Shown here: piece by piece, positions 36,040 to 46,427 of the stretch
Numbering within the stretch: the first letter of the stretch is position 1
Layout of the letters: each line of letters starts with the position of its first letter
Source of the DNA: Mesorhizobium australicum WSM2073
GTDB taxonomy: Bacteria > Pseudomonadota > Alphaproteobacteria > Rhizobiales > Rhizobiaceae
Assembly (NCBI RefSeq): GCF_000230995.2
Contig: NC_019973.1
Location: 5,656,001-5,720,000, forward strand
Direction: 5' to 3'
Length of the DNA: 64,000 nt
Made by a program: the position numbers and the translations under genes
The notes under the pieces: model-generated
The model's database searches: none
What the model was told of the DNA's origin: nothing
What the model saw: the letters and a program-made list of their open reading frames with translations, nothing else

Positions 36040-37304
36040 TGTCGCGGTCGCGCGTCTGGCATCCATTCACCCAGCATGCGATCGAGCCGCCCATCCCGTC
36101 GATCGTCAGCACCGACGGAGCTTGGCTACAGACGAATGACGGACGGCGTATCCTTGATGCAATCTCCTCCTGGTGGGTGGTCACACACGGCCACCGCCAG
36201 CCACGGATCATGGAAGCGATCCGGATCGCGACCGGGATGCTTGACCAGGTGATCTTCGCCGGCCTCACCCATCAGCCGGCAGAGCAATTGGCCTCGGCGC
36301 TGATCGAAATGGTACCGCCAGGCCTCGACTGGGTCTTTTATTCCGACAGCGGCTCCACGAGCGTTGAAGTCGCGCTGAAGATGGCACTCGGCTATTTCCG
36401 CAACATAGGCGCGCCGCGCTCGCGCATCATCGCCATGGAACACAGCTATCATGGCGACACGATCGGCACGATGAGCGTCGGCGCCCGGGGCGTGTTCAAT
36501 GCCGCCTACGAACCGCTATTGTTCGAGGTCGACACCATTCCTTTTCCGGCCGCGGGGCGCGAGCAGGAAACGCTGGATCGTTTCGAGACCCTGTCTCTTG
36601 ACCGCCGCGCCGCCGCGCTCATCATCGAGCCGCTCGTGCTTGGCGCCGGCGGCATGCTGATGTATCCGGCCTGGGTGCTGGCGGAATTGAAGCGGATCGC
36701 TGAAGCGTCCGGCACGCTCTTGATCGCCGACGAAGTGATGACCGGCTGGGGGCGCACCGGAACCATATTCGCCTGCGAGCAGGCATCGATCTCACCGGAC
36801 ATATTGTGCACCTCGAAGGGCTTGACTGGCGGCGCCGTCCCGCTGGCAGCCACGCTCGCCAGCGATGCCATCTTCCAGGCCCACTATTGCGTGGACCGAA
36901 AGAAGACCTTTTTCCACTCAAGTTCCTACACCGCCAATCCGATCGCCTGCGCGGCCGCACTTGCCAATGTCGAGGTCTGGCGATGCGAGCCGGTCGCCGA
37001 GCGGATTGCGGCCTTAAGTGCGAGACAGGCCGCTGGCCTGCAACGCTTCCAAAACAATCCCTTCTTCACCGAGAGCCGAGCGAACGGCACGATCCTAGCT
37101 CTCGATCTGCGCACCGGCTCGGCCGGATATCTGGCGGAGATCGGGCCGAAACTGCGCGCTTTTTTCCTCGAGCGTGGCATGCTGGTGCGCCCGCTCGGAA
37201 ATGTCCTCTATCTTTTGCCGCCCTATTGCATCACCGGCGACGAACTGGACGGGCTCTATGACGCCATAGAGGAGGCCGGCGAATGCTTCGGTTCGCGATC
37301 ATGA
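36036..37304 (+). CDS. bioA: adenosylmethionine-8-amino-7-oxononanoate aminotransferase BioA
   Basis: PLP aminotransferase using SAM as donor to form 7,8-diaminopelargonate. It has [70 protein letters not shown], the cofactor Asp in [13 protein letters not shown] and the lysine in [19 protein letters not shown]. 422 residues. Coupled by ATGA to bioD and bioZ. Confidence 0.95.
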   Translation: MMSRSRVWHPFTQHAIEPPIPSIVSTDGAWLQTNDGRRILDAISSWWVVTHGHRQPRIMEAIRIATGMLDQVIFAGLTHQPAEQLASALIEMVPPGLDWVFYSDSGSTSVEVALKMALGYFRNIGAPRSRIIAMEHSYHGDTIGTMSVGARGVFNAAYEPLLFEVDTIPFPAAGREQETLDRFETLSLDRRAAALIIEPLVLGAGGMLMYPAWVLAELKRIAEASGTLLIADEVMTGWGRTGTIFACEQASISPDILCTSKGLTGGAVPLAATLASDAIFQAHYCVDRKKTFFHSSSYTANPIACAAALANVEVWRCEPVAERIAALSARQAAGLQRFQNNPFFTESRANGTILALDLRTGSAGYLAEIGPKLRAFFLERGMLVRPLGNVLYLLPPYCITGDELDGLYDAIEEAGECFGSRS

Positions 37305-38284
37305 ACCGGTCGTCGCGCATCGTCGGCTTCGGTCATCACGCGCCGGCGCGCAAGGTCGAGAACGCGGAAATCGAAGGTCGTCTCGGGCTCGAACCCGGCT
37401 GGATCGAGCGGCGCACCGGGATACGGTCGCGCTTCTGGGCAACGGGCGAAGACACATTATCGAGCCTTGCCGCGCGCGCCGGCGACATGGCGCTGGCGAA
37501 TGCCGGTGTCGAGCGTGACGATATCGGCCTGCTGTTGCTGGCGACGTCCACGCCCGACCATCTACTGCCGCCGAGCGCGCCGCTGGTGGCCCACCGGCTG
37601 GGACTCGACCGCGCCGGTGCGGTTGACCTGACGGGCGCCTGCGCCGGCTTCATCTATGCCTTGATGTTGGCGGATGGGTTCACCCGCCTCCATGGCAAAG
37701 CGAGCTTGGTGATTGCCGCCAATATCCTCAGCCGCCGGATCAATCCGGCCGAGCGCGCAAGCGCGGTGCTGTTTGCGGATGCCGCCGGCGCGGTGGTGGT
37801 TGCCCCGTGCAAAGAGCCGGACCGAGGCATTCTCGGCGCGGCGCTGGCCTCGGACGGCTCGCGCTACGGGCTGATCCAGATTCCCGCCGGCGGAAGCAAC
37901 ACGCCGTTTCATGGCGAGCTGGACCTCGAGCAAACCCGGATGACCATCAGTGACGGGCGTGAAGTGTTCGCCAGGGCTGTAGAGATGATGACTGACTGCT
38001 CGAGAGGTGCGCTCGGGGCCGCCCAAATGCCGCCGCACCAGATCGATCGTTTCGTGCCGCACCAGGCCAATGCCCGCATCTTCGATGCGGTCGGCAGGAA
38101 TCTGGGCATAGCGGATGATGCAATTATCAAGACGATTGCCGACTACGGCAACTCTTCGGCCGCGACGATCCCGCTCTCGCTCTCGCTTTCGCATCGGGTG
38201 CAGCCGTTTCGGCCAGGCGAAAAGATTCTTCTTGCGGCGGCCGGTGCCGGTCTCAGCGGAGGCGCACTCGTCATAGGAATTTAG
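37301..38284 (+). CDS. bioZ: BioZ, KAS III (FabH)-like enzyme of pimeloyl-precursor synthesis
   Basis: ATG 37301 overlaps the bioA stop; a longer frame from 37283 is rejected. The KAS III triad is present: Cys in [17 protein letters not shown], His in [12 protein letters not shown] and Asn in [14 protein letters not shown]. In alphaproteobacteria BioZ condenses a glutaryl thioester with malonyl-ACP to start pimeloyl synthesis, replacing BioC/BioH, and the gene belongs to bioBFDAZ operons such as this one. 327 residues. Confidence 0.93.
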   Translation: MNRSSRIVGFGHHAPARKVENAEIEGRLGLEPGWIERRTGIRSRFWATGEDTLSSLAARAGDMALANAGVERDDIGLLLLATSTPDHLLPPSAPLVAHRLGLDRAGAVDLTGACAGFIYALMLADGFTRLHGKASLVIAANILSRRINPAERASAVLFADAAGAVVVAPCKEPDRGILGAALASDGSRYGLIQIPAGGSNTPFHGELDLEQTRMTISDGREVFARAVEMMTDCSRGALGAAQMPPHQIDRFVPHQANARIFDAVGRNLGIADDAIIKTIADYGNSSAATIPLSLSLSHRVQPFRPGEKILLAAAGAGLSGGALVIGI

Positions 38285-38613
38285 CCGTACGCGGTCATGC
38301 ACAGGATCCGTCACCGATGACACGAACGAACGGGCGCACGAAAAAATGGTCGCCGGCAAGCTTCATGGGCGCTGGCGTGGTCAGGCCAGAGCGATCAAAG
38401 TTGCAGACGATTCTGTCGATCAGCACGATCGGCAATGCTGTCTTTCCGGGTTGTCGGCGCCAGCATGGGAGAGCGGAGCCAGCAGAGTTCATCACCCCTC
38501 CTCACCTCGACGAAGTCCTCCTGGTCGATAAGTCCGGCCCTTCTGGTCCATAGATCAATATTGTAGCGGCAGCACCGGCAGCCGAGAATTGAACAAGCGG
38601 CCCCTCGAAGGCA
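38285..38613. other. 330 bp, no recognised gene
   Basis: Overlapping short frames exist on both strands (a 78-residue plus-strand frame from 38317 and a 66-residue minus-strand frame ending at 38295), with no family motif or ribosome site that decides between them. The promoter of the MFS gene should be here. Confidence 0.4.
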
Positions 38614-40266
38614 ATGATCATGCAGTCCGAAAACAATACCCATCTGCCTGCCTCAGCAACGCTCGCTCCCTTTCGAAACCCGGTGTTTCGCTCGATCTGG
38701 ACCGCCACACAAATTTCCAGCCTGGGCTGGCTCGTGCAAACGGTGGCCATCAGTTGGCTGATGGCCACTATTTCCGCTTCGGACCTGATGGTTGCGCTCG
38801 TGCAGGCTGCATCCACCTTGCCGGTGTTCCTCCTCTCAATCGTTGCCGGAGCCATTGCCGACAATTTCAGCCGCCGATGGGTGATGTTTGCGGGGCACTG
38901 CCTGATAGCATTGGCTTCAACGACGCTGATGATATCCGTGGGTCTGGGATTTGCCAGTCCATGGCTAATTCTCGCATTGGGTTTCCTGGCCGGCTGCGGC
39001 TTTGCCTTGAATGATCCGGCCTGGCACGCATCTGTTGGCGATATCCTTCACAAAAGGGACATCCCGGCCGCGGTCACCCTGATGTCCGTAGGATACAACA
39101 TTGTGCGCAGCGTTGGTCCGGCTTTGGGGGGCGTGGTCTTGGCATTTCTTGGACCGCTTGCCGCTTTCGCCTTGGCAGCGCTGAGTGATCTGGCGCCGCT
39201 AACCGCGATATGGCGCACACGATGGAACGTTCGCACTTCCCCTCTCCCTCGTGAACGCATGACGATGGCAATTCACGACGGAGTGCGCTTCACTGTGATG
39301 TCCCTGGAGATCAGGGCAGCGATTGCCCGTGCAACCCTTTTCGGCCTGGCAAGCATCTCCATCCTTGCATTGCTGCCTCTATTTGTCCGGGACCAGCTGA
39401 AGAGCGGCCCGATTATCTACGGCATCTTGCTGGCCGGCTTCGGGATGGGTGCTTTCATTGCGGGCATGAGCAATAGCTTTCTAAGGCGGATCACGTCTCA
39501 AAACAGGCTGGTGTCCTTCGCCTCCGTCGCTTGTGCGGCATGTTGCCTTTCGCTTGCACTCACATCATCGGTCCCCGTGGCGGCCGTTTCGCTGGCACTT
39601 GGCGGCGCGGGTTGGCTCATCACCTGGACTGGGATCGACGTGTCGGTGCAACTGGCAAGCCCCAGATGGGTGGTCGGCCGCACATTGTCGATCTACTACG
39701 CCTTGAGCGCAGGCGGGATGGCGGCTGGCAGCTGGATCTGGGGTACTGTCGCACAGAACTACTCCTTAGGCTGGGCTTTGGAGGGCGCCGCAGGCGCTCT
39801 GTTGCTGGTTGCGGCTGCGGGAATGCTGTTTCCCGTCGGTCCATGGGAGGAAACGGATCAGGAAAGTTCGGATTTTCGCCCGCCGGAGCTGGCACTCGAC
39901 TTGAAGCCCAGAAGTGGACCCATAGTGGTCAAGGTGGAGTATCGGATACCCGAAGAGAATATCGAGACCTTTCTGGGCTACATGCGCGCCAGGCGGCATG
40001 TTCAGAGCCGTGCCGGTGCGCGAAACTGGACACTGCAGCGCAATCTTCAAACGCCTTCGATTTGGACAGAGACATTCCGCACGCCAACCTGGATGGACTT
40101 TCTACGCCTGAATCATCGGCTCACGGCAGCGGATAAGGAAATCGGTGATCATCTCCTGTCACTGCATGATGGGGAGGATTCTCCTCACACAGTGCTTTCC
40201 ATCGAACGCACGACTGAGGCCGCGCGTACCCGTTCCCCAACACTCTTTTCTCGCCCTCCGAGGTGA
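38614..40266 (+). CDS. MFS transporter of the MFS_3 / EntS-like type with C-terminal soluble domain
   Basis: Residues 1-410 hold about 11-12 membrane helices starting FRNPVFRSIWTATQISSLGW, typical of the MFS_3 (enterobactin exporter-like) group, with the loop motif ADNFSRRWVMFAGH. Residues about 430-530 form a soluble domain (VKVEYRIPEENIETFLGYMR, then WTETFRTPTWMDFLRLNHRL) resembling an antibiotic-biosynthesis-monooxygenase ferredoxin-like fold; this appendage is usual in the family. Likely substrate is a siderophore or other small metabolite, but the sequence does not say which. 550 residues. Confidence 0.8.
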   Translation: MIMQSENNTHLPASATLAPFRNPVFRSIWTATQISSLGWLVQTVAISWLMATISASDLMVALVQAASTLPVFLLSIVAGAIADNFSRRWVMFAGHCLIALASTTLMISVGLGFASPWLILALGFLAGCGFALNDPAWHASVGDILHKRDIPAAVTLMSVGYNIVRSVGPALGGVVLAFLGPLAAFALAALSDLAPLTAIWRTRWNVRTSPLPRERMTMAIHDGVRFTVMSLEIRAAIARATLFGLASISILALLPLFVRDQLKSGPIIYGILLAGFGMGAFIAGMSNSFLRRITSQNRLVSFASVACAACCLSLALTSSVPVAAVSLALGGAGWLITWTGIDVSVQLASPRWVVGRTLSIYYALSAGGMAAGSWIWGTVAQNYSLGWALEGAAGALLLVAAAGMLFPVGPWEETDQESSDFRPPELALDLKPRSGPIVVKVEYRIPEENIETFLGYMRARRHVQSRAGARNWTLQRNLQTPSIWTETFRTPTWMDFLRLNHRLTAADKEIGDHLLSLHDGEDSPHTVLSIERTTEAARTRSPTLFSRPPR

Positions 40267-40341
40267 CGTGAGCACAAAACGAGCGGATCGGAGCAGACGA
40301 CTTGAGGCACAGTTCCCGAGGAACAAGGGCGCATTCACCCG

Positions 40342-41628
40342 TTATTGCAGCGCCCTTTGGGCGGCTTGCCTTTCGCGATGTTCGAACGCGTCAGCGAAGC
40401 TATCGAGTTCTTGGTGGGTCATCCCAAGCGCCCGCCCCTCCTCACGCCATGTGGAGACCGCCCTCTCGACTTCTGCGAGGATGGTCTTTGCTCGATCGGT
40501 CTTGATCCGGAAATAAGCAATGACGGACATCAACGCGTCGATCTTCGCTTCAGGCCCGGTTTCCTCCGATATCCAGGTTTTCAGGTCTCGCACACGCTCG
40601 GGGAATGGGTTGATGTCGAAGGCAGGCGCCAAGCGCCATTGCCCGCGATCCACATGGATAAAGCCGTGATTGTGGAGGTGGTCATCGACATTGGTGATAA
40701 GGATTGAGAAGGCGATACGCCGCCAAAGCTCTTCTATGTCGGCGGCTGGCTGGCTGCCGTGCCGACGAAGCATATCGACGAGTTCAGTATAGCTATGCTC
40801 GCCAGCGTCCCCTGACTCCGCGCCGATCATGGTGGCGGCGGAGACATACATGAGTCGATTTCCGTTCGGGGTCCGGTCGAAGCGCCGGATGAGCGCGACA
40901 GGAGCGCCGTCGCTGTCGATCAAACGTGTTTCAGCAGCCTCTACGCCGGCTTTTCTGGCCAGAATCATGGCGAGCACCTCGCCTTTTGTGACAGATCGAT
41001 CATCGGCAACGCTCGGAAACTTACCGATAGCGAGGCGTCCGTCATCGTCGACGACACAGCATTTCGGGCGAAGGCCCCCTAGGGACGTGCCACGTCCACG
41101 CAAATAGGCGAGATCCGTCGCCGTCTCGGTGTTGGTCTCGACGGCGTGCGTAGCTGCGAGGAGTTGACCGATCTCGATGAGGGGCGGCGTGGTGCGTCGA
41201 CCCTCTTCCGCCGCTCTTTGGTAGCGCCCTTCTTCGTCCTTCAACCGCAACGCACCAATGCGGCTCATGTCGTCCACCGCCAAGAGGTAATCCATCGCAT
41301 TCAGAGGCCGAGTTTCCGCGACATTTCCCGCCCGGCGCGCCTCTTGGCGACGCTTGGCGTGGTCGCGCTGGATGACACGCCGACCCCATCCGTCCGGCTC
41401 AGTGTCGGCGATCGCGTTGTGGAACACGGATCCGTCGCCGCTCTTTCGATGGAATTGAGGGCCAGTGACGAGTGGCAGACCGGGTTCGATCGAGAATCCG
41501 TCCGCTGCTTTCAGCCAGCTCGCATCGTATTCAAAAGCAGCGCTCTCGCGCGAACCCTGCTGATCATAGCGCAACGTGCCCAGTGGCGTCGCTTCCTCGT
41601 CGAGGTGAACAGCAATAGAACGTCTCAT
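40342..41628 (-). CDS. hipA: HipA-family serine/threonine kinase toxin
   Basis: 428 residues. The N-terminal HipA_N region (HLDEEATPLGTLRYD) precedes the glycine loop RGTSLGGLRPKCCVVDD, the ATP lysine in LAIGKFPS, the catalytic loop ITNVDDHLHNHGF and the metal-site DIN in APAFDINPFPE. In model HipA proteins the target is glutamyl-tRNA synthetase; here that is not known. Its ATG overlaps the hipB stop (ATGA), the usual antitoxin-first order. Confidence 0.9.
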   Translation of the reverse strand: MRRSIAVHLDEEATPLGTLRYDQQGSRESAAFEYDASWLKAADGFSIEPGLPLVTGPQFHRKSGDGSVFHNAIADTEPDGWGRRVIQRDHAKRRQEARRAGNVAETRPLNAMDYLLAVDDMSRIGALRLKDEEGRYQRAAEEGRRTTPPLIEIGQLLAATHAVETNTETATDLAYLRGRGTSLGGLRPKCCVVDDDGRLAIGKFPSVADDRSVTKGEVLAMILARKAGVEAAETRLIDSDGAPVALIRRFDRTPNGNRLMYVSAATMIGAESGDAGEHSYTELVDMLRRHGSQPAADIEELWRRIAFSILITNVDDHLHNHGFIHVDRGQWRLAPAFDINPFPERVRDLKTWISEETGPEAKIDALMSVIAYFRIKTDRAKTILAEVERAVSTWREEGRALGMTHQELDSFADAFEHRERQAAQRALQ

Positions 41629-41957
41629 GTTGCACCGGTCGACTTCCGCACCCTTACCCTTTTGGGCAAACGTTCGGCGTCGAGGAGCAGGCCTTGTTCG
41701 TCGCGCTGGGTGTCGACGATTTTAGTCAGAGCGTCGTCAAAACCCAGAACAAAAAAGGACATGGCATAAGCCCCCATAGCAACTGTCGGGTCTCCTTTTT
41801 CGATCTTCAGATAGGTGCTCTTTGCGATGCCGAGTCGTTCCGCCATCATCATTACGGTCAAACTGCGCTTTTTACGGGCGAGCGCGATGTCGGCGCCCAG
41901 CTTGCCGAGCGCCCGCTTGACTTTGGGAGGCAATGTGTCGGTCACCGTCGAGCGCAT
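41625..41957 (-). CDS. hipB: HipB-like XRE antitoxin
   Basis: 110 residues with an XRE helix-turn-helix at about residues 19-70 (LGADIALARKKRSLTVMMMA, ERLGIAKSTYLKIEKGDPTV). The C-terminal tail is basic. It should neutralise HipA and repress the operon by binding the imperfect palindrome at 41975-41995 just upstream. Confidence 0.85.
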   Translation of the reverse strand: MRSTVTDTLPPKVKRALGKLGADIALARKKRSLTVMMMAERLGIAKSTYLKIEKGDPTVAMGAYAMSFFVLGFDDALTKIVDTQRDEQGLLLDAERLPKRVRVRKSTGAT

Positions 41958-41974
41958 TTTTGTCTCATAAAAAC

Positions 41975-41995
41975 GACCTTAACTAGTTTTAGGTC
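41975..41995 (-). promoter_or_regulatory. candidate HipB operator
   Basis: GACCTTAACTAGTTTTAGGTC has arms GACCT/AGGTC with further paired AA/TT inside, ending 18 bases before the hipB start. A related shorter palindrome, AGACCTCATAAGGTCT, lies at 42373-42388. Confidence 0.5.
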
Positions 41996-42940
41996 TTTTA
42001 TATAAGTCCGAATTCGGGATTTGTCGAGAGTTGGCCAGACTGTACCCGCCCCCCAAAAGATATCGTCCTGCACCAGATGCGCCAATCTCGTGAGCATACA
42101 TCACCCGATCCCCATTCGGCGTTAGGTGAGCTGCGGACGATGCGCATGTGCCGGTGCGAACCGAGCGGGCCATGCTTGGCTCAATTCCAGATTGCTCGCC
42201 CTGAGCGGGCACGCTGTCGTGACCTTTCATCGCGAACAAAAGCTGTCGGCATCGAAGATGTCGACCCCTTATGCGACTAGACGAACCGCGGAAGTTCGGC
42301 CGACCTGGCAGAGCAACACGCGTGTCACGTTTAAGACTTGGACGGGCCAGGAGACCGAAATCGGACCACTTAAGACCTCATAAGGTCTACTCAAATTTCT
42401 TTCCACCTCGCCCAGTTCTCAGCCGCGTTGTTGTCGTCGGGAAATGGCGGACCCTCCTTTCCGTAGCCGGCGCGTCCCAAGCAGCACCGCAAATTGGGCA
42501 ATGGCAATGTATGCATCCACGTCATGGATGCTTCTTTATCTAAGCAATCGATTTCTCTGGCTGTTCGATGATGAATATGAAGCGTCAGTTGGCCTGGTGG
42601 GGCCATCGGAGTTGTTGAGTGGAATCGCTTGCCCAGTGCGGCCCGGGTGCTGCCATCTTCGGTGGAGTTGCCAATGTGATCTGCAGCCGAACGGCAAAAG
42701 GCGGTCGTGGAGACAATGAGCATGGATACAGCCGGGTAGCTGGGACTATCCTCTACCGGGGGAAAATAGCTGCGACAACCGCATGTAGCCGGCGAGCACG
42801 GCCGTGCGCGGGACCGTCGGTCGCCCCTGAGGCCGCGATGGTGGCGTGCCGAACTGTTCGGCCCTGTCGCCCACATTACAGCTGCGCCCGCAGTTCCCAT
42901 GCCACGCCAAATTGAAGTGTTCAGTAGGAGCCACAGCAAT
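41996..42940. other. about 945 bp without a convincing gene
   Basis: Long frames on both strands lack ribosome sites and family motifs. A minus-strand frame ending at 42391 (GKEGPPFPDDNNAAENWARW) is protein-like at its end only. The palindrome at 42373-42388 echoes the hipB operator. Probably eroded sequence plus the carbonic anhydrase promoter. Confidence 0.4.
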
Positions 42941-43693
42941 ATGCACCGTCGTAATCTGATCAAAGGATTCGTTGCACTCGGCGCTTGTCCCATTTGCGCT
43001 GAAGCCGCGCGGGCGGCCAGCACCGAATGGGGATATGCCGGCCCGGTCGGCCCCGAACAATGGGGGCATCTGGACCAGACGAATTTGGTCTGCTCGGCGG
43101 GCATGCAGCAATCGCCGGTCGATATCAGGGGCGCGGTCAAAGCGGATATTCCGCACATCGCCATAGGTTGGCACCGGGGCGGCGGCAGAATGGTGAACAA
43201 CGGCCACACCATTCAGATCAACCTGCCGCAAGGCAGCACGCTCACTCGGGGGGATCGTGTCTATGAGCTGCTAGAGTTCCATTTCCATGCACCAAGCGAG
43301 CACCACGTCGCAGGTAAGAGTTTCCCGATGGAAGCGCATTTTGTCCATAAGGACCGCAACAGCGATACTGTGGGTGTTTTGGGCGTGTTTCTGAAGCCAG
43401 GCGCCACAAATGCCAGCTTTGCCAGGCTTGCTGCCGCATTTCCTGCAACGTCAGGCGAAGAGGCAGCCGTCGATGACGTCGACCCCAACGAGCTTCTGCC
43501 GGCTTCTCTTGGCTACTGGACATATGAAGGATCTTTGACGACGCCGCCATGCACGGAAAACGTCGACTGGATGGTGGCGACGGAACCGGTTGATGTCGAC
43601 CCAGCAGATATAGAGCGATTTACCTCGCTATATCCCGGAAACACGCGCCCTATCCGCGCGCCCAATCGGCGCTTCATCCTGGGCCTAAGCTGA
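42941..43693 (+). CDS. periplasmic alpha-carbonic anhydrase
   Basis: ATG 42941 follows GTAGGAGCCACAGCAAT. The N terminus HRRNLIKGFVALGACPICAE is a twin-arginine-like export signal. The mature enzyme has WGYAGPVGPEQWG, SPVDI, the zinc histidines in LLEFHFHAPSEHH and EAHFVHK, and TTPPCTE near the end. 250 residues. It interconverts CO2 and bicarbonate in the periplasm; an alpha-type enzyme on the M. loti symbiosis island has been linked to nodules, and this is likely the same gene. Confidence 0.9.
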   Translation: MHRRNLIKGFVALGACPICAEAARAASTEWGYAGPVGPEQWGHLDQTNLVCSAGMQQSPVDIRGAVKADIPHIAIGWHRGGGRMVNNGHTIQINLPQGSTLTRGDRVYELLEFHFHAPSEHHVAGKSFPMEAHFVHKDRNSDTVGVLGVFLKPGATNASFARLAAAFPATSGEEAAVDDVDPNELLPASLGYWTYEGSLTTPPCTENVDWMVATEPVDVDPADIERFTSLYPGNTRPIRAPNRRFILGLS

Positions 43694-43864
43694 CGCCGTA
43701 ACAGGTCGAAGCACCGCCTGCGCGTCATGTTGATCTGCTTTCAAGATCATAAGGATGTGCTCCGCGTCGCGTAGGCGCTTTGGGCGCTTATTTCGCGCTG
43801 GAAGCGGACCAGGACCAAGTTCGGTAACGGTGTTAAGCCATTCTCATAAGGGGGAGAGGTAGGC

Positions 43865-46309
43865 GTGGCTTTCCTGTTCCAGCAGCATCCGGCCGCATAC
43901 CGAGCCCATGAACTGGAATTCATGTCAGACCTTCGCAAGGGGTCCATCGCGGATCAAACGCCGTTTCCCTGGGAAACATGGCTCAGTTCCGACAAAGCAA
44001 TTATGATCGCCCTAGCCACCTCGATTGCGCTCTTGGTCGGGACGCAGGGCCAGCCCCCGCAGATCGATCACGCGGTTCTAAGCCAGCTGCGAACGATTCA
44101 GATCAATGACGCATTGCTCCGGCGCGACGTCGTCCGCGCTGGGACGGATATGACATTGGACTACCGTTCGGTTGCTTCTACCGGACAGGCATTGCAAAAG
44201 ACTCGTGAAAACTTGCAACGTTCTTTCGAGATTTCCTCCGATGAGAGATCAGAGCAATCCAGATTGCTCGCGCAGCTCATAAACTCGATCGAAAGCAAAA
44301 AGGCTGCCGTCTCAGTCTTGGTCGAACAAAATCAGCTCATGCAAAGCTGTCTTGCGCAGCTAGCTCGCTCGATTGGTCGCCTTGGGGGGGCACCGTCGAG
44401 CATGGTTGAACTTTCGATGCTGATCGTGCTTTCGGCTGAACCGAGGCTCGTTCTGAGCAAGGCTGGAGCTGCCTTATCTTCTTCATGGAGGTTGGACGAA
44501 GCTGCCGATCAGATCGCATCTCCGGACACGTTCTCCAAGGCCGCCGAACTGGAGCGAGAGCACCTGGAAGGCTACAGCTTGGCCAGCGCGCAAGCGCAGC
44601 GCACGCGACTTTTCTTCGGTTTGGTGTCCATGTGCCTCTGCATATTTGCGATCATTCGGTTCTCCAGGCAGCCTCTGCGGACGAACCGGCTGAAAAGGCG
44701 GTTGGAGCTTGAAGAGGCAATGAGTGAGATCGAAACTCGGCTCAACGAAAGTAAAGCAAAGGACGCCTCGGCGCGCTTTTCCACCGAAGAAGCGCTCAGA
44801 GTCGTTCAACGCGTTTTCGATGCGGATCAATGCGCGCTCGCACTGGTGGATCCGAGTCTCAGCAGGCATACCGAGTGCTTTGTGGCGAACACGTACACAC
44901 CCGTCTGGAACGTGGCGCTTATTGATGAAGTCGTTTCACTTGTCCGAGCCGGACGGCCAGTGTTTCGCGTCGTTCGGACCGCCCTAGGGCTTTCCGGTGT
45001 TTTTCAAATTGTTGCCTGCAGGGCTTCCGATCAGCAGGTTGTGGTTTGCATCCTTGTTTTTGAAGGAGATCGCTCACTCCCCTCAGCAGACGACCTGCGG
45101 GTTCTTGCCAGCGCCATTGTGCGTTTGAGCAACCATCTTGAACTGCAACGTATAAATACGGAACGCGACCTTCTGGTGAGTCGATGGGAGCATGTGGAAA
45201 GGCTGAGGACCGTGGGCACGATCGCAAGCGGCGTTACACATGAGTTCAACAACATTTTAGGGGCAATAATCGGCTATTCAGAGATTGCCCAAAGCCTTGT
45301 GCGTCGCCCCTCCAGAATCCGTAATCACATCGACCAGATCATTTTAGCTGGACACCGAGCCAAGCTGATCGTCGACCAGATTCTGTCACTAAGCCGAAAC
45401 CGACAGCGCGTGGCAGTGCCATTCAACGTCTCCGAAATTGTCATGGATCTTGCGCCATTGCTGCGGGTCACAGTTCGGTCGGATGTTCAGTTGAACTTCA
45501 AGGTCAACGAGTGGCAAACCGTGGTCGAGGGCAGCCCAACCGAGATACAGCAGATCCTCATGAATCTATGCAAGAACGCGTCGGAGGCTGTCTTGAACGA
45601 GGGCCGTGTCGAGGTCAGCGTTTCTCGCGCCCAGGTGCGCCAAACCAAGTCGCTGGCTCAGGGCACCCTGAGACCTGGAGATTACGTTCTCCTCTCCATC
45701 AGCGACGATGGCCCAGGAATCGCAAGTTCGATACTTCCGCATGTCTTTGAGCCCTTTTTTACCACGCGCTCTGTCGTCGGCGGGACCGGGCTGGGTCTTG
45801 CTGCGGTTGACAGGCACGTGAGCGCGCTCGCAGGATGCCTTGATGTCACGTCGGCTGTTGGCCGAGGGACGCGGTTTGATATCTACCTACCGGCCTCCGA
45901 CGAGGAGCCAGTCAGCGCTGACATCGCTTTCGGTCGGTACGACGGATCACTTGGCAACGGAGAAATCGTTGCAGTCGTGGAGCCCGATCCAGCAGAGTTG
46001 GAGATCTACAGGGACCAGATCGCCGCGCTGGGTTATGAGCCGGTCGGCTTCGCGACCCTCGAAGGTCTTTGCGAGTGGACCGAAAGCGGGAAGGCAGCAG
46101 ACCTGGTGATTTTAGGTAGAACGCCTTTCCTGGAGCGAGGACAGGCCGAATCCGTATGCCCCACCCTCATGACGGTGCCTGTCATAGTCGTCGGCCAAAT
46201 CGACTCCATGCCGGTCATATCCGCTAATCAGGCCCTCGTCCTTTGGCTAGCGAAGCCGGTCTCGTCCCGGACAATGGCGCATGCGGTTCGTACAATGATG
46301 ATGGCATGA
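43865..46309 (+). CDS. virA: VirA-type sensor histidine kinase
   Basis: 814 residues, close to Agrobacterium VirA. GTG 43865 has a GGGGGAGAGG site; ATG 43922 is an alternative. Layout: first membrane helix ([15 protein letters not shown]), periplasmic region, second helix ([17 protein letters not shown], about residue 255), linker, then the kinase with phospho-acceptor His in [21 protein letters not shown] box [28 protein letters not shown] and [11 protein letters not shown] receiver-like domain closes the protein, but [10 protein letters not shown] lacks the usual acceptor Asp. It should sense plant or sugar/acid signals and phosphorylate VirG. Confidence 0.88.
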   Translation: MAFLFQQHPAAYRAHELEFMSDLRKGSIADQTPFPWETWLSSDKAIMIALATSIALLVGTQGQPPQIDHAVLSQLRTIQINDALLRRDVVRAGTDMTLDYRSVASTGQALQKTRENLQRSFEISSDERSEQSRLLAQLINSIESKKAAVSVLVEQNQLMQSCLAQLARSIGRLGGAPSSMVELSMLIVLSAEPRLVLSKAGAALSSSWRLDEAADQIASPDTFSKAAELEREHLEGYSLASAQAQRTRLFFGLVSMCLCIFAIIRFSRQPLRTNRLKRRLELEEAMSEIETRLNESKAKDASARFSTEEALRVVQRVFDADQCALALVDPSLSRHTECFVANTYTPVWNVALIDEVVSLVRAGRPVFRVVRTALGLSGVFQIVACRASDQQVVVCILVFEGDRSLPSADDLRVLASAIVRLSNHLELQRINTERDLLVSRWEHVERLRTVGTIASGVTHEFNNILGAIIGYSEIAQSLVRRPSRIRNHIDQIILAGHRAKLIVDQILSLSRNRQRVAVPFNVSEIVMDLAPLLRVTVRSDVQLNFKVNEWQTVVEGSPTEIQQILMNLCKNASEAVLNEGRVEVSVSRAQVRQTKSLAQGTLRPGDYVLLSISDDGPGIASSILPHVFEPFFTTRSVVGGTGLGLAAVDRHVSALAGCLDVTSAVGRGTRFDIYLPASDEEPVSADIAFGRYDGSLGNGEIVAVVEPDPAELEIYRDQIAALGYEPVGFATLEGLCEWTESGKAADLVILGRTPFLERGQAESVCPTLMTVPVIVVGQIDSMPVISANQALVLWLAKPVSSRTMAHAVRTMMMA

Positions 46310-46427
46310 TACCGCCGAATCGCTCAGCCTATCCAACCACTGCGAGAAGGCCCGTCAAAAAGATATCGAAGCAGAACAGAATGACGCGTCGACACCGGCT
46401 TACCGATCCCGAGACGTTGTTCCAGCC

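Noticed and set aside
38295..38553. short frames between bioZ and the MFS gene
   Set aside because: Frames on opposite strands of similar length, neither with a ribosome site or family motif.
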